Positions 48,301-63,300 of a stretch of 64,000 nt of DNA are shown here, piece after piece. A program made the translations under genes and the position numbers. The notes below the pieces were generated by a model. That model saw only the letters and a program-made list of their open reading frames with translations, searched no databases and had not been told where the DNA came from. The first letter of the stretch is position 1. Every line of letters starts with the position of its first letter. Origin of the DNA: Pampus argenteus (Eukaryota > Chordata > Actinopteri > Scombriformes > Stromateidae); NCBI GenBank assembly GCA_036937835.1, contig CM072874.1, positions 13,654,001 to 13,718,000 of the forward strand, given 5' to 3'.

Positions 48301-51300
48301 CGTCCAGGCAGAAGGTGACGCAGGACGCTGCTTCTGGACAGGAATTCACAACTGAGTGTTGGACAAATAATGACCGACACTCATCTTCGCCTTCTGGCAC
48401 CTTTACTGTATGTTGTGCATCTTATGTGGTCTGTCTTATTGATGCAAGGTGATGTCTGCTTTCGGACAATCTCTTTATTCTTCTTTTATTGGGATATGTA
48501 ATTAATCTGTGAATATCAGAGAAAAGTGACAACGTCCATTCCTGTTTCCCAAAGCCCAGAGTGATGTCTGTCTGATGTCTATTACTTGTCCAAAACCCCC
48601 AAATAGTCAGCTGATGATGATATACAGTAAAATGGAGAAAATCCACAAATACGAAGAAGGGACCAGAGATATTTTGGCATTTTTTGCTTGAGTAATGAAT
48701 TATAAGATTAACTGCTTGTCAAAAGTGTTACTGAGTGGTTTTCTCATTCTCATCTCATCATAATAGCTTTTGTCATTCAAATGGGACCCATTTGGACACC
48801 GCTGATGTACTTTCTTATATACACAAAACGGATATATCTGTGGCTGAATGCAAATAATCTTTGGTAAATCCTTATAATTCCTGTAATAATTTAATCAAAT
48901 AATAATTTTAGCTTGTTGTTGATAAAGAATTGACTTGCATTACATTAAATTACTGCTGTTTCCGTGCTGTCTCATAATGACATTATGAGAGAAGGGTAAA
49001 CTCTTGCCGGTTACTTTGTGTCAGTGTGGTCAAATGTTGAAAGAAATGAGTCAAAATGAAAGAGAAAGCCAGTCATATTCTGTAATTTCTCCTTCTCTAA
49101 TTAAGAGAAGTTGGCTAATTGCATTGGCAGTTAAAACATCCAACGAACTCAATGTCCTGTCTAACTTTTAGTCCCTTGGTTTACGTCTGTCTGTCTCTCC
49201 GCCACATACCAGAGACAGGACATGTGACCTAAAGCCACATGGGTTGTTTCTCTGACACTGCTGCTTCTAATTGTTAGCTTCAGGCTGCTCTGTACCATTT
49301 CTTTTCTCCAGGCTAGAATTATAGATGCTATGAACTACATCTCCACAACAAACTGAGCAGAAGATAACAGATGGTACTCTCCAAGAATTTCCTGTTGTTC
49401 CTGAACCAGAAGGGCAGGAGAACAATGCGAGTCCTTGGGTTGTTGCTGAGCTTTTCCCAGTCATCTGGTTATCTGATATGTGAAATTAACTCTCCGTGAT
49501 TGGTGCTAATATGAAAATGTCCGAGCATTGGTATATCATTTTTGTTATCGTATTTGCTGAAAGGACTGCCGCATATCAAAAACATGATTCTTGTGATGCT
49601 CTTATGATCTTGTGCAACATCACATGCTGAGGAAGACATAAAATAAGTCTTCAGGGAACGTCGATCCCAAGAACTAGTCAAAATAAGTACTTATTGGATT
49701 ACAAGTCAGATTTACAGGGAAAGCCACACCCGTATTGGTGACTAATATAGCAGTAATCTCATAATCATGCTAGACATACACAAATGCATTACAGACTGTA
49801 ATAATGTTAAAGTGACTCTCCAAATTTCCTTGTTTTCATTAAGGTCTAACCCCACATAGTTGAATCTTCTGCAGCTTTCCTTGTTACTCTTGGCAGATTT
49901 AATCTCTTTGTTTCATTGTGACAGTCGTGCACCAGTCAGAACCTCACACCCCAGGCTATGTAATGGCTTTTGCAAAGCGTCAACAAGGTCATAACCATGG
50001 TTCCTATCGCAAGTCCAACAAAACAAACAAAGGCGTTTGACATATTGCCAGGAATTATTCTCTCAGTTGCTGAGACGTGCGACTTAGTGTTCCCACCCCG
50101 AGGAATTCATGCAGAAAACATTTTAAATTGATCTTTGTAGAAAGCCAATATTGACACTCTGTGACCACTACTGTAGCTACAGTATATATTTATGGGTTTG
50201 AATATTTGTGTGTGTGTATGTATATGTACACATCCAGAAGACAGAAGCAGGAGGAAATGTTTAACTCCCTTGAAATGAATGAATTAATGCTTGTTTATTC
50301 AGCAACTGCACACATTTCTTTAAGAAAATGTGTCCTAACAGAAATGTCAACATGTTTAAAAAAAGAAAATCCATCAAAGCTCAGCATTTGAGTAGCTAAA
50401 AAAATCACTCTTAATTTTATGTCGTACTAGATAAAACAGAAAGACGGGACATAAACACTGACATGATAGAATACTTTGCGGCCATCATGTTTGGGTAAGC
50501 TTATAGTTTCTTCACATATAGCGCTGATGCATACACTTGTAGTTCTCAAACGTTTACTTCCTTTGCCTTGTCCTGCGACTTTGAAGCATAAAAAAAAACG
50601 AAAAAAAAACACAAGTGCCCACAGTGTGACCACACTCCAGCACGCACATTCATCCTCTGTGCGACATGAAGCTGTCATTTTCTAACCACTGTATCTGTTA
50701 GCAATTAACTGTGTCATCGTTTATGGAGCAGCCCCTTATGGAAACGATGCGACTGTTTAGATTACCCAACATCTAGGGAAGTTGCTCCTGTCATCATGGG
50801 GCGATTGACACCACAGGCCATTTTGTTATTCTCAGTCACTGATTAATTTGTTTTTCATTGAGATTATTCTGTGTTGATTCCTCTTTCTGTTAGCAGTAAG
50901 CAGTATGTGTGGTATAAATAAAAGAAACCTCATGTATATCAGCACTTCTAACCACCATAATATTTATATAATAGATTATAGACTCATTTATAAAACTGAT
51001 TTATACCATGTTAGCAACTGCTTAATGGTTAGTGGGTTTACTGGGTGAAAATAAAATTAACTTAACATCATATAAGTTTCTATTTCTCACGAAGTCGTCG
51101 TCTTTTGTGGAATTTATCGTCATTACAACAACTTTGGTTCCATCCACCATCTGAGCCATAACTCACTCCTAATTTGTTTTCAGAGGTCTGTCACTTCTTA
51201 TCTTTGAGTTAGATAATGATGGATGGGAATGTATGTCCTCTAGTGATGTTTGTGAGTTTGTATCATAAAAAAAACAAAAAAACATCCAAACTTTGTTTGT

Positions 51301-54300
51301 GTCTTTGCTAAAGTAAAAGACTTAATCTGTAACAATGTACTCACTTGTTCTTCTGCAAATACAGTTGATGTTTAGGTGGGTTTCCCTACACACAAACACA
51401 CACACTTCCCACAATGCCTCTGACCTCTCAGTTTACCGGAACTGAGTCAGGGACAGAGGGCCAGTCAGAGGCTGTAAATTAGGAACTCCACATCTGAACC
51501 ACACGACTCAGCTATTAGTGCTTCATGGAGCGTGAACTTGTGTTCCTTTGCTCTTAAAACACTCTTCCCCGTTAGCGAGTGTGCTTCTCTTACACAAGCA
51601 GCTCCTCTCTTTCTCTCTCCATCTCTGTTTCTCTCTGGACCTACTTTTAGCCAATCATTTCCAAATTTGCCTTGGATTAGATTACAAATGTTTAACAGTT
51701 TCACCAGTCTTAATGCACAGCTGTCAAGGTAATAGGCCTTACAAGATGTTGTGGGGTCAGGCAGTCAGCGCTCTGGTATGGATATGAATGAGCTCAAAGA
51801 GAGGTATCCATTTGAAAAACTAGACGACAAGACGCAGATGAATTGCCGACACTTGACATACAAGGGGATTATTAACTGGAAAATCCTCTTAAATCTTCTG
51901 TTTCATGTGTATTTTTGGATACTGGTAGTAATTATGACCTTTTAGCTTTGTGTTTTTTCAAAGTGCCTGAATCTGAACACCAGGCTCAGATATATCTTTA
52001 AAAAAAAGTATCTCATTGGATTTGGTCATTTTGTTTTTATTAGATGCAGGGAGGGAAAGTAGGAAAGGAGAGAAGTTCACAAATTGATGAGACAGCAAAG
52101 GTGGCAAACGCTACTTCTGTTTATTCATTTTAATGGCTTCTAGAACTGTAAAGTCGTACCTGAGACCCTGAGGTACTTCGAAATGTGTTGGGTTTGCATG
52201 TTTTGACGCTTGTTATATTCTTTCTCTTGTTTTCTTGTAGAAGTGGAGTGGAGTATGTACATAAACATGTATTCATAAATTGTCTGTAATGACCAGTAAT
52301 ATAACTCATTATGCACATTCAACAATTATACCTTTCCTTTTAGAAAAACTTACCTTTGTGTTTTTAAGGATTGTATTGTTACATTTTACTTTTTTTTATG
52401 CTATATTTATTTATTGATTGATTTTTTTTTTTACTTAGATTTTTAGTATCATTAATATTGTCTCTATTTTATTTATTTATTTATTCTATATCTATATTGT
52501 TTCTTTTTTAATTAAGTCATTTTTATTTTATTTTTTATTAGTACTGTTAATATCTATATATACTTTTATTGACCTGTCCCGAAATGGCTGTTGAAAATTG
52601 TTGAACTAATAATTCATGTTTGCCGTGTAAATAAACAAAACTGAAAAAAAACAGTAAATGAGTAATGAGTTTAGCAAATCCATTTTATTTAAACGTGTCA
52701 CAGATCATTGCTTAGAATTCCTTCAAAAACAATGTGACTGTAGCAATTGCATCCAGCTGTAGGACATTTCCTTGCATTAAATGTAGAGTCAAACTAATAG
52801 TCACACGTCATATCTTGAGAGCACATGAGGTGCTCAAATAAGAGGAGAAACATGATGACAATTGCTCTCATTTCATAACATTTTTGTTTCGTTGCTACTA
52901 TAGTAATTTCCTCTACAGCTTGCTGCCATATGATGGTGACTGTTTTAATGCAGATATCTTGGTTTGATTGGTAGTTTCCTTCCTATCATGTCCGCCAAAA
53001 CCGGATGACCTGGAAGACGCAGGCCTAGAAATAACAGGGACATTTGTGTGTGTCTAACAATGGGAAATTGTTATCATATGTTACTTAGTGTGTTTGTGAA
53101 GGTAGAACATACCCACTAGGATACTCGCCTTCACCTTTTTTTACCTCCTTATACCTCACTCGAATGTCCACAGACCAGCCTGTTTCACACAGAGGAACCA
53201 TCCAATGGTTAAAAGATAATATTCAAAATCAAAGCGATGTGGACATATATATGTTTTACAAGATCAAAATGGTCGAAGTGATAAATAAAATTAAAAAAAT
53301 GTTAGTGGGAATTAATTGAGCAGATGTTTGCAAATGAATCTTAACACTACACAGTGACAGTTGTTGAGGTTCAAGGTCCATGTGCAAACTCAAAACAGCT
53401 TACTTACTGCAGCTGAAATCAAGGTTTAGTCTGATGCAATTGCTGAGTGACCATAAAATTGTAAATTGTTTCTTTACTTTGAATTTCCACAGGCCTGGCG
53501 TTATAAAATGTTCCAGGTCTTTCCAAATATTTCAACACCTCCAAAACTCTGAGTGGCCTCTCACTTCCCAGTGTCACCGTTGCTGGCTTTTAAAAGTGTA
53601 AACTTAGAGTGCTGCCCAAAGCAATATTATATAAGTGTAAAGAGAGCTGCTTTTGTTGAATTTGGCTTCAGTGTTGACAGACTGAAAGTATTCGCTTTTT
53701 CTTTTCCTTTTGTCTTTCTTCCTCGCTGACAGTTTGACACCACTTATAACAGCTTTTTCTTCTCTTTTCGTGTTTGTGTGTGTGTGTGTGTTAAGGTAAC
53801 ACCAGGCAGCAAGGCGGCCCAAGGTGACCTGTGTCCAGGCGACACCATACTGGCTATCAACAGCGACAGCACAGAGCACATGACCCACATGGAGGCTCAG
53901 AACAAGATCAAAACCTGCAACCAGCAGCTCACACTCAGCATCATCAGGTATGGAAACACCAGAGGAAACTACAGCTTAGAGGATGGCGTTGCTTTCTTAT
54001 ATTTATGTTCAAACAATCTTTGTTTTTGCCTTAACAATAACTAACCCTAACTATATATGTAGCAGATCAGACACATTTTTGGGGGCATTGGCAATGAACT
54101 TTGGGCTTTGAACATACACAAAAATGATTAAATGTAGATGTTTATACTCGTATGGTATACATACTGTCAGATATGGCTATCTGAGATGATTTGTTAACAA
54201 TATCATTCTTTAATTACTTAATCGCTTACAAACTTATGACTTACGAGTGCTTGTTTCTTGTGACAAACTGTATATTCTGCCCATTTTCTATAGAGGATGG

Positions 54301-57300
54301 AAATTGTAATGTTGGGAATAATTGGATTTTGGGAAATGCTGCTAATTGGTTATCACTGCTTTGACCCTCAACAGAGGCTCCTTATGGTTTTTTCTCTTAT
54401 GCTCATTAAGTGAATTAAGTTGAAAAAACAGATTCTTTTTTTATGACTAAGTTCATTTAGTGCCTCTGGTCCATGAACACATATTGTTTCTGTTTCGGGT
54501 TGGTCTACTCAGCTTGGCATAGTCAAGTCATATGGGCAGATGGCAGCTTTATGACATTTTAAATGATCAAGTTTCTGCTCCTATAGCGCACCATTAAAGT
54601 CAATGAGGCTTATACATACAGTGAGTCACACAGTGACCTTTAGAAATGGACCTCACGGGGCAATATTGTGCATTGTACAAGTTCAAGAGGTGGAAATTTA
54701 TCTTCCACTCTTCAGACTGGTGCATCATTTTTAGAACTGGTATGTGACGATGGATGATTTGGCCTTAAGAGGAGGACAGGAACAGTGCGTTTCTGTCAAC
54801 ATAGCAGAATGGAAATCATCCATCTAAACAGTTAATGACAGAGAGAGAGGGAGGGAGATGCGGGGGGGGGATAACCAAGGAAAAACTGAAATGTCAGTTG
54901 CTTCCCACATTTCTATTAGATCGTTACTTAGGGTTGCCAGAGTACTGGAAAGTGCAGAGCAAATCTGGCAACCTCTGAATCCCGTCCTCTCAGATGAAGA
55001 GCACTGTGTGGTTTCAGCGTCAGTTACAAGTGACAACTGCCAACTGGTGCTTCAGCTCTCGCCTTTTAGGGCAGCAAACAACACGGTCTCTCTCCCACAG
55101 TGGTTTGGAACATAAAGTTAACTTGCAGATGCAGTGGAAATAAGAATCGCTTGCGGAGTAATCGGAGCCATCAGAATAGGGAAGATTCACACGTGCAGAA
55201 ACTCCAAATTCAGACAGAGAAGCACTTTTTTTCTTTCTCTGTGTACTGTATTTATTTTTATAGTATGCACTCTTGCATGCAATAGCCCCCACCGCCCCAC
55301 CCAGCCAGTAGTAGAGACCATCCATCCATATATCAAGTTGAGCGACTGAGCGTTAAGTGGTTTGTCCACATAGGGATAGTAAATTTATTTAAGGATACAT
55401 AAAGTAGTATTTAGCGCAAAGTAAAGGGGGAGCTCCTTTACAGCTGCTGGAGTGCAAAAAGGGCACTCCCATACTTAACACTTGCATCCTAATGTTTCCA
55501 AACTCATCTTAATTTTTCCCTTAAGTAGTCAAAGTAGTTTCACACAGTAGGGAATTCAGTGTGATGAAAAGTATGAGTACTTGGGAGTGATTTTTATACA
55601 GCATTTATATTGCTTCACATTTATTCCTTGTCATGATGTGTCACTGTTTTGTTGGAGCTCTATCACTTTTATACAAACTGATAAGTTCAAATCTGCCATT
55701 TTTTATGGTGACATCCAGATGGAAAATGTAGGATTTCCTTGCAATTTTAGCATTATTATTATTGTTATTATTATTATTATTATTATTATTTGGTGTTTCC
55801 TGGGATCATGACCAGAATCTCAACCAATGTTCTGACGCTTGCTTTGGGTGGGGCTGAAATCCTCAAGCCAAATATTCTTTTGTCAATCGAAATTTATTCA
55901 AATTCTAATTTTTTTAGGTCTTGCTTAAAATGCCAGTGAGTTAAATGTGGGTAGGAAAAATATGAAAAAAAAAGTTAAATCAGTTGAAAAATGATTCCTC
56001 TGAACTATAACCTATAGTAAGCCACTAGACACTGTGATGCTGTTCATCAGTCTCCTTAATTCCACATTTTAACTGTCAAGATAACAACTTGTATCATAAA
56101 AGAACACAGCAGATCTGGTATGTGACCTTTACAGAGTATATTGGTTGAATAATTACAGTGTGAACTGCCCTGCTGCTTGACAGGAGGAGGACGGGTAAGG
56201 CATACCTGAGAGATAGGCATGCACCTTTGGCTCCAATGCACTGAGCTGAAATGAACTGCTGGTGAAGGGGATGGAAAAGAAATGAATATGGAGGTTTAGG
56301 ATTGTTCTGTAAATAAAAGACACAACATAAAATGAAGGGAAGTGTCGAAAGAGATGGGGGATGGCTGAGAGTAGGTGGGAAATATGAGAAAGAGAAAAGG
56401 AGACAGATAACAATGGAATATGCAGAGAGAGACCAGGACAGAAAGAAGACCGTGGAGGCCAAGTAGAGGAGCGGTGAATCAAGAGAGACTGAGTGAGAAA
56501 TCCACATGGGCTTTTCTTTGCCTAGAATGCTGTTTTACAGCCAACATTTTCTGCCTTGTGCATTGCTGGAAATTCAATTACACAGACAAAACAGTGAAGC
56601 AGCTTTGAGTTTCTTTCCCTCGCATAAAGGACATATGGTACCACAAGTTTTGAAACAATCTTTGACTAGTCCCTCTGGTCATTATAGAGAAAGGAGATGA
56701 AGGGACATCATTTTCACACACAAGTCAAATATAAATCAAGACTGTGTATGGACAAAGCATTTCTTATCTAATCTATTAGTTGATAGATAGTTGATAAAAG
56801 CATTGCTTTAAGTATCTGTTTCCATGCTGCACAGGAAGTCATGTGTTAATAAACAGCAACGGTCACTAAGCAGACATTGATCTAAAGAAAAAAAAGAGGT
56901 CACTGTTTTGGCCACAGTGACTGCTACTATTTAACCACCACAGTAACACACAAATGTTAGATAGTGAAATGGATAAGATGGAAGGGCAAATGTTGGGCTG
57001 TGGGTTTCAAAATATTCAAATTGTGGGAAAGCGATTCAGAAATGAGCTGTGTAAACGCAGTGTTATTCAGCCTTCATCTGAAACCGCATTGTAGTGTATT
57101 TTTGGTCGGTGACTAAAGTACAAGCTTTGTTATTACTTATCCAGACAATGGAGGAAGTCAAGCTCGTGTAAAAAGAGTACTTGTGCCATTAACTAAAGGA
57201 GATATGAAATATAGGATATTCAGCTTAATTGAAATACTAGTCTGATGTGGGCTAGAGGAATAACTAAGGGATATTTAATTGCTGCCATTGATTCCAGGGC

Positions 57301-60300
57301 TCTAAAAAATGGGAGTGACTCTGAGAACTCATGCTGACTCCCTAGAAAATAATATTTTAGAGGACAACAGTCCCTAACTTTCATTAAACGACTACACCAT
57401 AAACTACTCCAAACTGTCACGGAGGCAACGAGAGAGAAACAGTAGACCTGTAATTTTGTGTTGCTGCCGATGGACGAATATGAGTCTACTGTGAACCAAA
57501 ATTACAGTACGCTGGATGCATCCGAGCTTGAGGTCTCGTGTAACGCAAGAATGTTTCTTTGTAATGTCTCTGCATTTATTACTTAGACAACCCCCATTTT
57601 TCATAATTCCTGTTATGGAGCATTTTTAAGAGTGTTCTGTATCGGGGATGGTTTCTGTGTCCCGGGAAGCTGAGTACGAAATAAAGAGGCTTTTTCGTGA
57701 AAATTGGGTCGGCAGCTGCAGTTGTTTGTGTGGAACACTGTTGATAATGGATCATTCAGAGTTCATGTCATAATATGCTTTCCAGAATTTATTTTTAGTT
57801 GTGATTAACTGCTTTGTCTTGTCTACTTGGACTTCAGATAGCGATTTCTTACATTTTCCAAAATATCTTTCAATTACCTCAAGAGTTTTGTATCATACTT
57901 TTAATCAAAAAGAACATTTTGTAACTACATTACATCCTGGTCTGCTATAACTTATGAGACAACAAACTCTATTACAGTTATGATATCTTTCTGTACTAAT
58001 CTATAAGCAAAAGAGAAAATTAAGAAGGAAAGAAGGTAAGAGAAGGGCAAGGAAATAGAAAAAAAAAGTACACTGAGGGCAAAACTTTCCATTTACCATC
58101 AAGTTTCCAGACTGATGCAGGCCTGTCAACGCTCCACTGTGAGGTGAAACACCCTTTTTATAGTTTCTGTTAGCTCCTGGCAGTGGTGATCAAACTGAGC
58201 TGTGTCTTCTTGCTGGGGAGGAAAAATGGCTGCCACCTCTTCCACACACACATTTTCCAAGTTCACAGTATAGTCAGAGAGCCTGGACAGACACACACAG
58301 GGCCCATATTGCAATGTGTCATGTCTGCTTTGCTCAAGCTGTATATCCTCAGGCCTAAACAGAGTCTGTGAATACATGAACCAGCTGTGAAGGAAAGCCT
58401 CTCCTCTGGCTCTTGAGATGCCTCCACTCTTCTATTTCCATTTCACTCTCTATCTTTGACTTTCTCATCTCTTACCTCCCTTGTATTTGACTTCCATGCC
58501 TGCCCTCTGCCTTTCCAAACCTAAATCCCACTCCACTCATTCACTCTTTCTTCTTGTGTTTATATATTCTCTTCATTTTTTTTTCTCTTCCATCTCTTCC
58601 ACCCTGCTTTCACCTCCCAGCAGTTTTCTTTCCTTCTGCCAGAGCTTTTTTGGAGAAAGCAATGTGGTTACAGAGGTCTGAGAGGCAGATGGTGGTTGGG
58701 ATGTTTGTCAGGCTGTTCGGAAAGAGTCCTGCTGGGGTGGCAAGTTCAATGTGCTGAGAAATGAGTCATGATGCCTGGGCTGTGTGTGTTACTCTGAGTA
58801 AAAAAAATCTTGTGAAGTAAGGGCACCCCACTAACCTTCAATTTTACTAACTGGAGAATAGAAAATTTTGGATTAGGAACAGGCTAGAATGACACTTGTA
58901 CTGCAGGTGGTTTAGAGCTTTGAAGGTCGCCCCGATACAAAAACTTTCAGAAAAAAAGCTTATGAGTCGGGATAATTCACAGTCTTCACAGATTCAAGAG
59001 TTTCTTATTGGAACTACAATTTACTGAAGAAAGAGAGTGCCACAATTATTATAAAACTAGATATTCTCAAAACATCAGTACATAAAACCAAAACAATAAC
59101 CAAGAGTTAAAATAAAAGTTTGCCCGTTTGTTTTATGCGTTTGGTGAACTGAACCTTTAAGAGATGAATAATGTCAAAGGCCCTTAAGGCAGGAGCAAGT
59201 GACAAATGTATGTTTCATCTTGTATTTCTGTGCTTCTAGCTTGTTCTTCTTTACTATAAGTCAGCCGGAAACCTTGGGAAAATGCGACAGCAGCAGTAGT
59301 TAAAGGGGACGTGATTTTCTGTTATGTTGGATGTCTATGTTGAACATGGTCAAATGTAAAAATCTTACCTCTACCTTCTTCTCGTGCTAATGTCAGAATG
59401 TTCACACATGCCCGCAAATGGCAATCGTTCGTTCAGTAGTCTTTGTTGTTAATGTTGTTCCATGGGTTGTTCACATTGTCCGCACTCATATTTCGGATTG
59501 GATTGCAGCACGAACATGTTTCAAAGTTTCCGTTTAGAGGAAAGGAAAGAAAGGAAGAAGAAGAAAAAGAAATTAAATTTAACTGAAACCAGAAACAAAC
59601 ATAAACTTAAACAAACTACTGTTTTGTGGATTAGGACTAGGATCAGTGATGTGTAATGAGTGCGTATTTGATCCCTGATCATGAGCGAGAGTAGAATTAA
59701 AGCAAACAAACACAATGCAGAGGATTTTGAAGGAATCGCAGAACATCAGCAGAGGAAAGACAGAGTCAGACCGCTCCGGTAGAGGTTTTGCCCCTGCTGT
59801 CTCACTGTGACTCCACGACCTGTGACTCACAGCTGAGGAATTATGCACAAGGCTGCATGGGACCAAAGGAACACAGGACTCCAGCTGGGACAAAGACAGA
59901 AAGAAACCACCAAAGAAACCAACTCACACACATGCCTTCTCCTTCTTAATCATCTTTTCATTCCTCTCACGCTCTCCCAAGGTCTCTTTTTTTGTGGTTA
60001 TTATAAACGCAACATCAATAGAGTTGCAGAGGCTGTGTTGCAAAAAAAGGAGAAGGGGGATACCACAAACCTCCTTCCCTTCTCCAACCTTGGATTGTTA
60101 TCACCCAGATGCAGATTTTTTTTCAAGTGACCCCCTCAGGTCTACTGACGAGATCCCCACAACTGCTCTTTGAAAAGGAATCGTCTCCATCTACTCACAG
60201 AAAAAAAAACATTTAACCTCATCTCATGTTACTAAATAACATAGGAAGAGCCCCAGTGGTGTCTGCTGAATGATAGGGCTGAAAACCATCCAGGCAACGA

Positions 60301-63300
60301 GGCAAGACTCTCAGTGAACCCTGAAATGTTCCGTGATGAGCCCCATCTTAATTTGAGGGCACTTGGTTTTCAGCCGTCTGTCTCACGCTCCTCCTCAAAC
60401 ATGGTGATCCTGTGCAGCCAAAGTAAACTCATCCAACGCTCCGAAAACCAGATCTCCCCAATCAGGAAATTAAACCTGGCAGGGGGAGGTCAGGCAAGGG
60501 AAAATGTGACTAGGATAGAATAGAAAAGTCATCTTGATGACCTGAGAATTTCTTTCCATGTTCTCCTGTTGTCTTTTCTTCTCTCTTTTTGTCTCTGAAC
60601 CATCATATTCTGAATTTATAGGGTTTTTCGCCTTGCTCTTTCCTCTGATAATTCTTACAATACTTTTATGGCCTTTGTTGTCAATAATTTCTTTAGATTT
60701 TTTTTGCCTATAAAACCTCTGGAATGGATATTATCAAACAAATTGTGGCCATTTAAAAAGAAAAAACAAGTAACTCAATGCATGTATTACCAAAATGACA
60801 ACATGTGGCCTCTCCATATTTCAGAAATGAACTCCTCATGTGTTCCCTCTTCATCCTCTGTCTTTTCTTTCTCTTTCACTTTTCTTTTCATTTTTCTGTA
60901 TTCCATCTTGTTTGACATTGACAGTTAAATACAAAAGGGGAGCCAGTGAGTTAAAAGACGACACTTTAGGAATGAGATTGGGACTATTCACTCCTTTCCT
61001 ATTTATCATTCTGGATCTGTATTGAAAGACAGAGTGAGCATCTGTGACGATCAGTCTTCTTAGAGCACTCCTCGTGTAGCAGTTAGACAGAGGGGGTGGC
61101 AATAAAGACGAGATGATGCCACTCAGTCTGCAACTGGATTTTAATAGAAAACATCTATCCCTATAGCCTTGCAGATCATGGTGATACATCTTGAAATTTG
61201 AAAAGGTATTTCCAGGCTGGGAAGGGTTTTACTGCTTATGGTAGAGTCATCCTGGGATCAGACAGAAACAAAACAAAGCATTAAAAAAGTAAACTGAATC
61301 AGGGAGAGAAAAAAGAAATCAAGTTACAGAGATGATCAACAGGTTGATAAATGCGTAGCGGCAGTTTGTCTGAGGTGGACAGTAGGATCCTGATCCATCC
61401 CAGACATCCCAAGTAATCCCTCACACATTGACTCAATACTACGAGATTAACTAACAGAGAATAAGAATGCAGTTCATTGTCCCTGATTTACTGGTATGCA
61501 GCAGATTGTCTCTGTCTGCTGTGGTCAGTTACATTACATGTTCAAATGTTCTGAAACAGTTTTCACTTCTGGAAGAAATATGAATAGTTGTATTGCTCAA
61601 TATTTGAAGTGTGACATTAAATCCAGTTGGAGACATGAATCCTCATAACTGAAATACCAACCAACTAATGCTAACCATCACTTTTCAAGTAGAGTAGCTT
61701 TTCAAATCTCAAGTACACAACTGACATCCCTGTTCAAACCTTCAGTATAATGACCACAACAGTGTAATGCTGTTAATTCCTAAGTGGTCTGTCTCTCACA
61801 CTTTCCGCTCACGCTTCGGCATTCACATGTCCTTGATTATGGATGGACGGTAAATTCCATTTTTGTGTCTCGCAATTCCAAAATGTCAATTCAAATAGGC
61901 CACTTCAGACTGAACTTTTGCTTGTTTCAATGGGCTGTTTGTGTCGTAACCATTGAAACCAAACAATCTGAAAATATAAAGGCTTTCAGTCCAAGGAAGT
62001 GAAGGAATTGGCGGAGGGGAGAAAGAGGGAGGGAAGGCATGGCGGTCATCCCACGCAGTAGCTGTGCAGTAGCTGTTGCTTGTCCACCAGACACTCGGCG
62101 CCTCATAAGAGTGTCGTTGATAGCAACACCTCCGTGATTCATATCTGAAACATTACCTCAGCCAACGCTGTGCCAGCTGCAGCCTGATGACTTCACCTCT
62201 TTAGACGTCAAGTCCCACTGCGGGGCTGATAAAAACGTGCACATCACATGCACACACTCATTGTTTTTATGTCTATGTAGGTGATGGTATGAATAAATGG
62301 AGGGTAGGTGGGTGAAGAGAGGCACACACACACACAGATGCACGCTGTCCTTTACTTACCCCGCATGATGTCCCGGTGTTACCCTTTTGGATGTTGGATA
62401 GTTTCCCACTTAGCAGCCAACACCATGGCAACAAAAACCTGCCAGCCCATTGAAGCAAAGAATCCCTCTGATCTTTTTTTTTTATATTTTAAACTGTCAG
62501 AACTTCAATGCATTATTTGAAAGTGAAACATTAAGCTGAGTGATGCTGTTAGAGATGAATCACTGTGTTTTATTAGCCCGAGGAATAAATTGCGACCTTA
62601 GTCTAACCAAAGCATTTTATTTTCTGCCTTTTTAAAGTAGAAAATAAATCATGTGGACCTCAGCTTATGTATGCACAGTAGGCCCATTCAGCAGAGCTGT
62701 AAATAGTATATTTTATCATGGCTGCCAGTCAGTAACTCATGTTCTTTCTTGTAATTAAATGCGAGTGGAGTTAGTAACTGGTAATCTAACCAGTAGGGGA
62801 AAGGGACTCGGATATCAGTAAGTCGGATATCACTACTATTGAAATGTGCAAGGCCAAAAATTCATAGTTTTTTCCAAAAACTAGTTTTCTCATAAGGTGT
62901 AGCTGATGATGTGATGATGATTTTATCTTCATACCAGTGGGAGGAAGCCAGAACGTAGCTTTATCCCATGCCTAATGTGAATACCAGCCAAATGTGTAAA
63001 TTCATATCCACACACACATACATGCTCACACTCAAAGCAAAGCTACCAGTGCAGTGTATGATTTGTTAACTGCAGGTATGTGAGTGTTTTGGCACATAAG
63101 AGGGATATGCACCACTAATATTAGACAGCAGTTAGTGGGATTTCATGTGATGCTAAAGTCATCATCTTTCCCAGCTTACAGTCATTTTAAGAGGATTGAA
63201 ATAAATACTGTCTTTACTGTCACTCTTTCTTAGGTTTCTTTTCAACATTCACATTCAGAAATAATTATACTTCCATATACACTGGATTTTCTGTCAGCAT

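Noticed and set aside
56094..56507. 137-codon minus-strand frame rich in Leu, Ser and Phe
   Set aside because: It is low-complexity, the complement of a purine-rich intronic stretch, with no domain or splice context.
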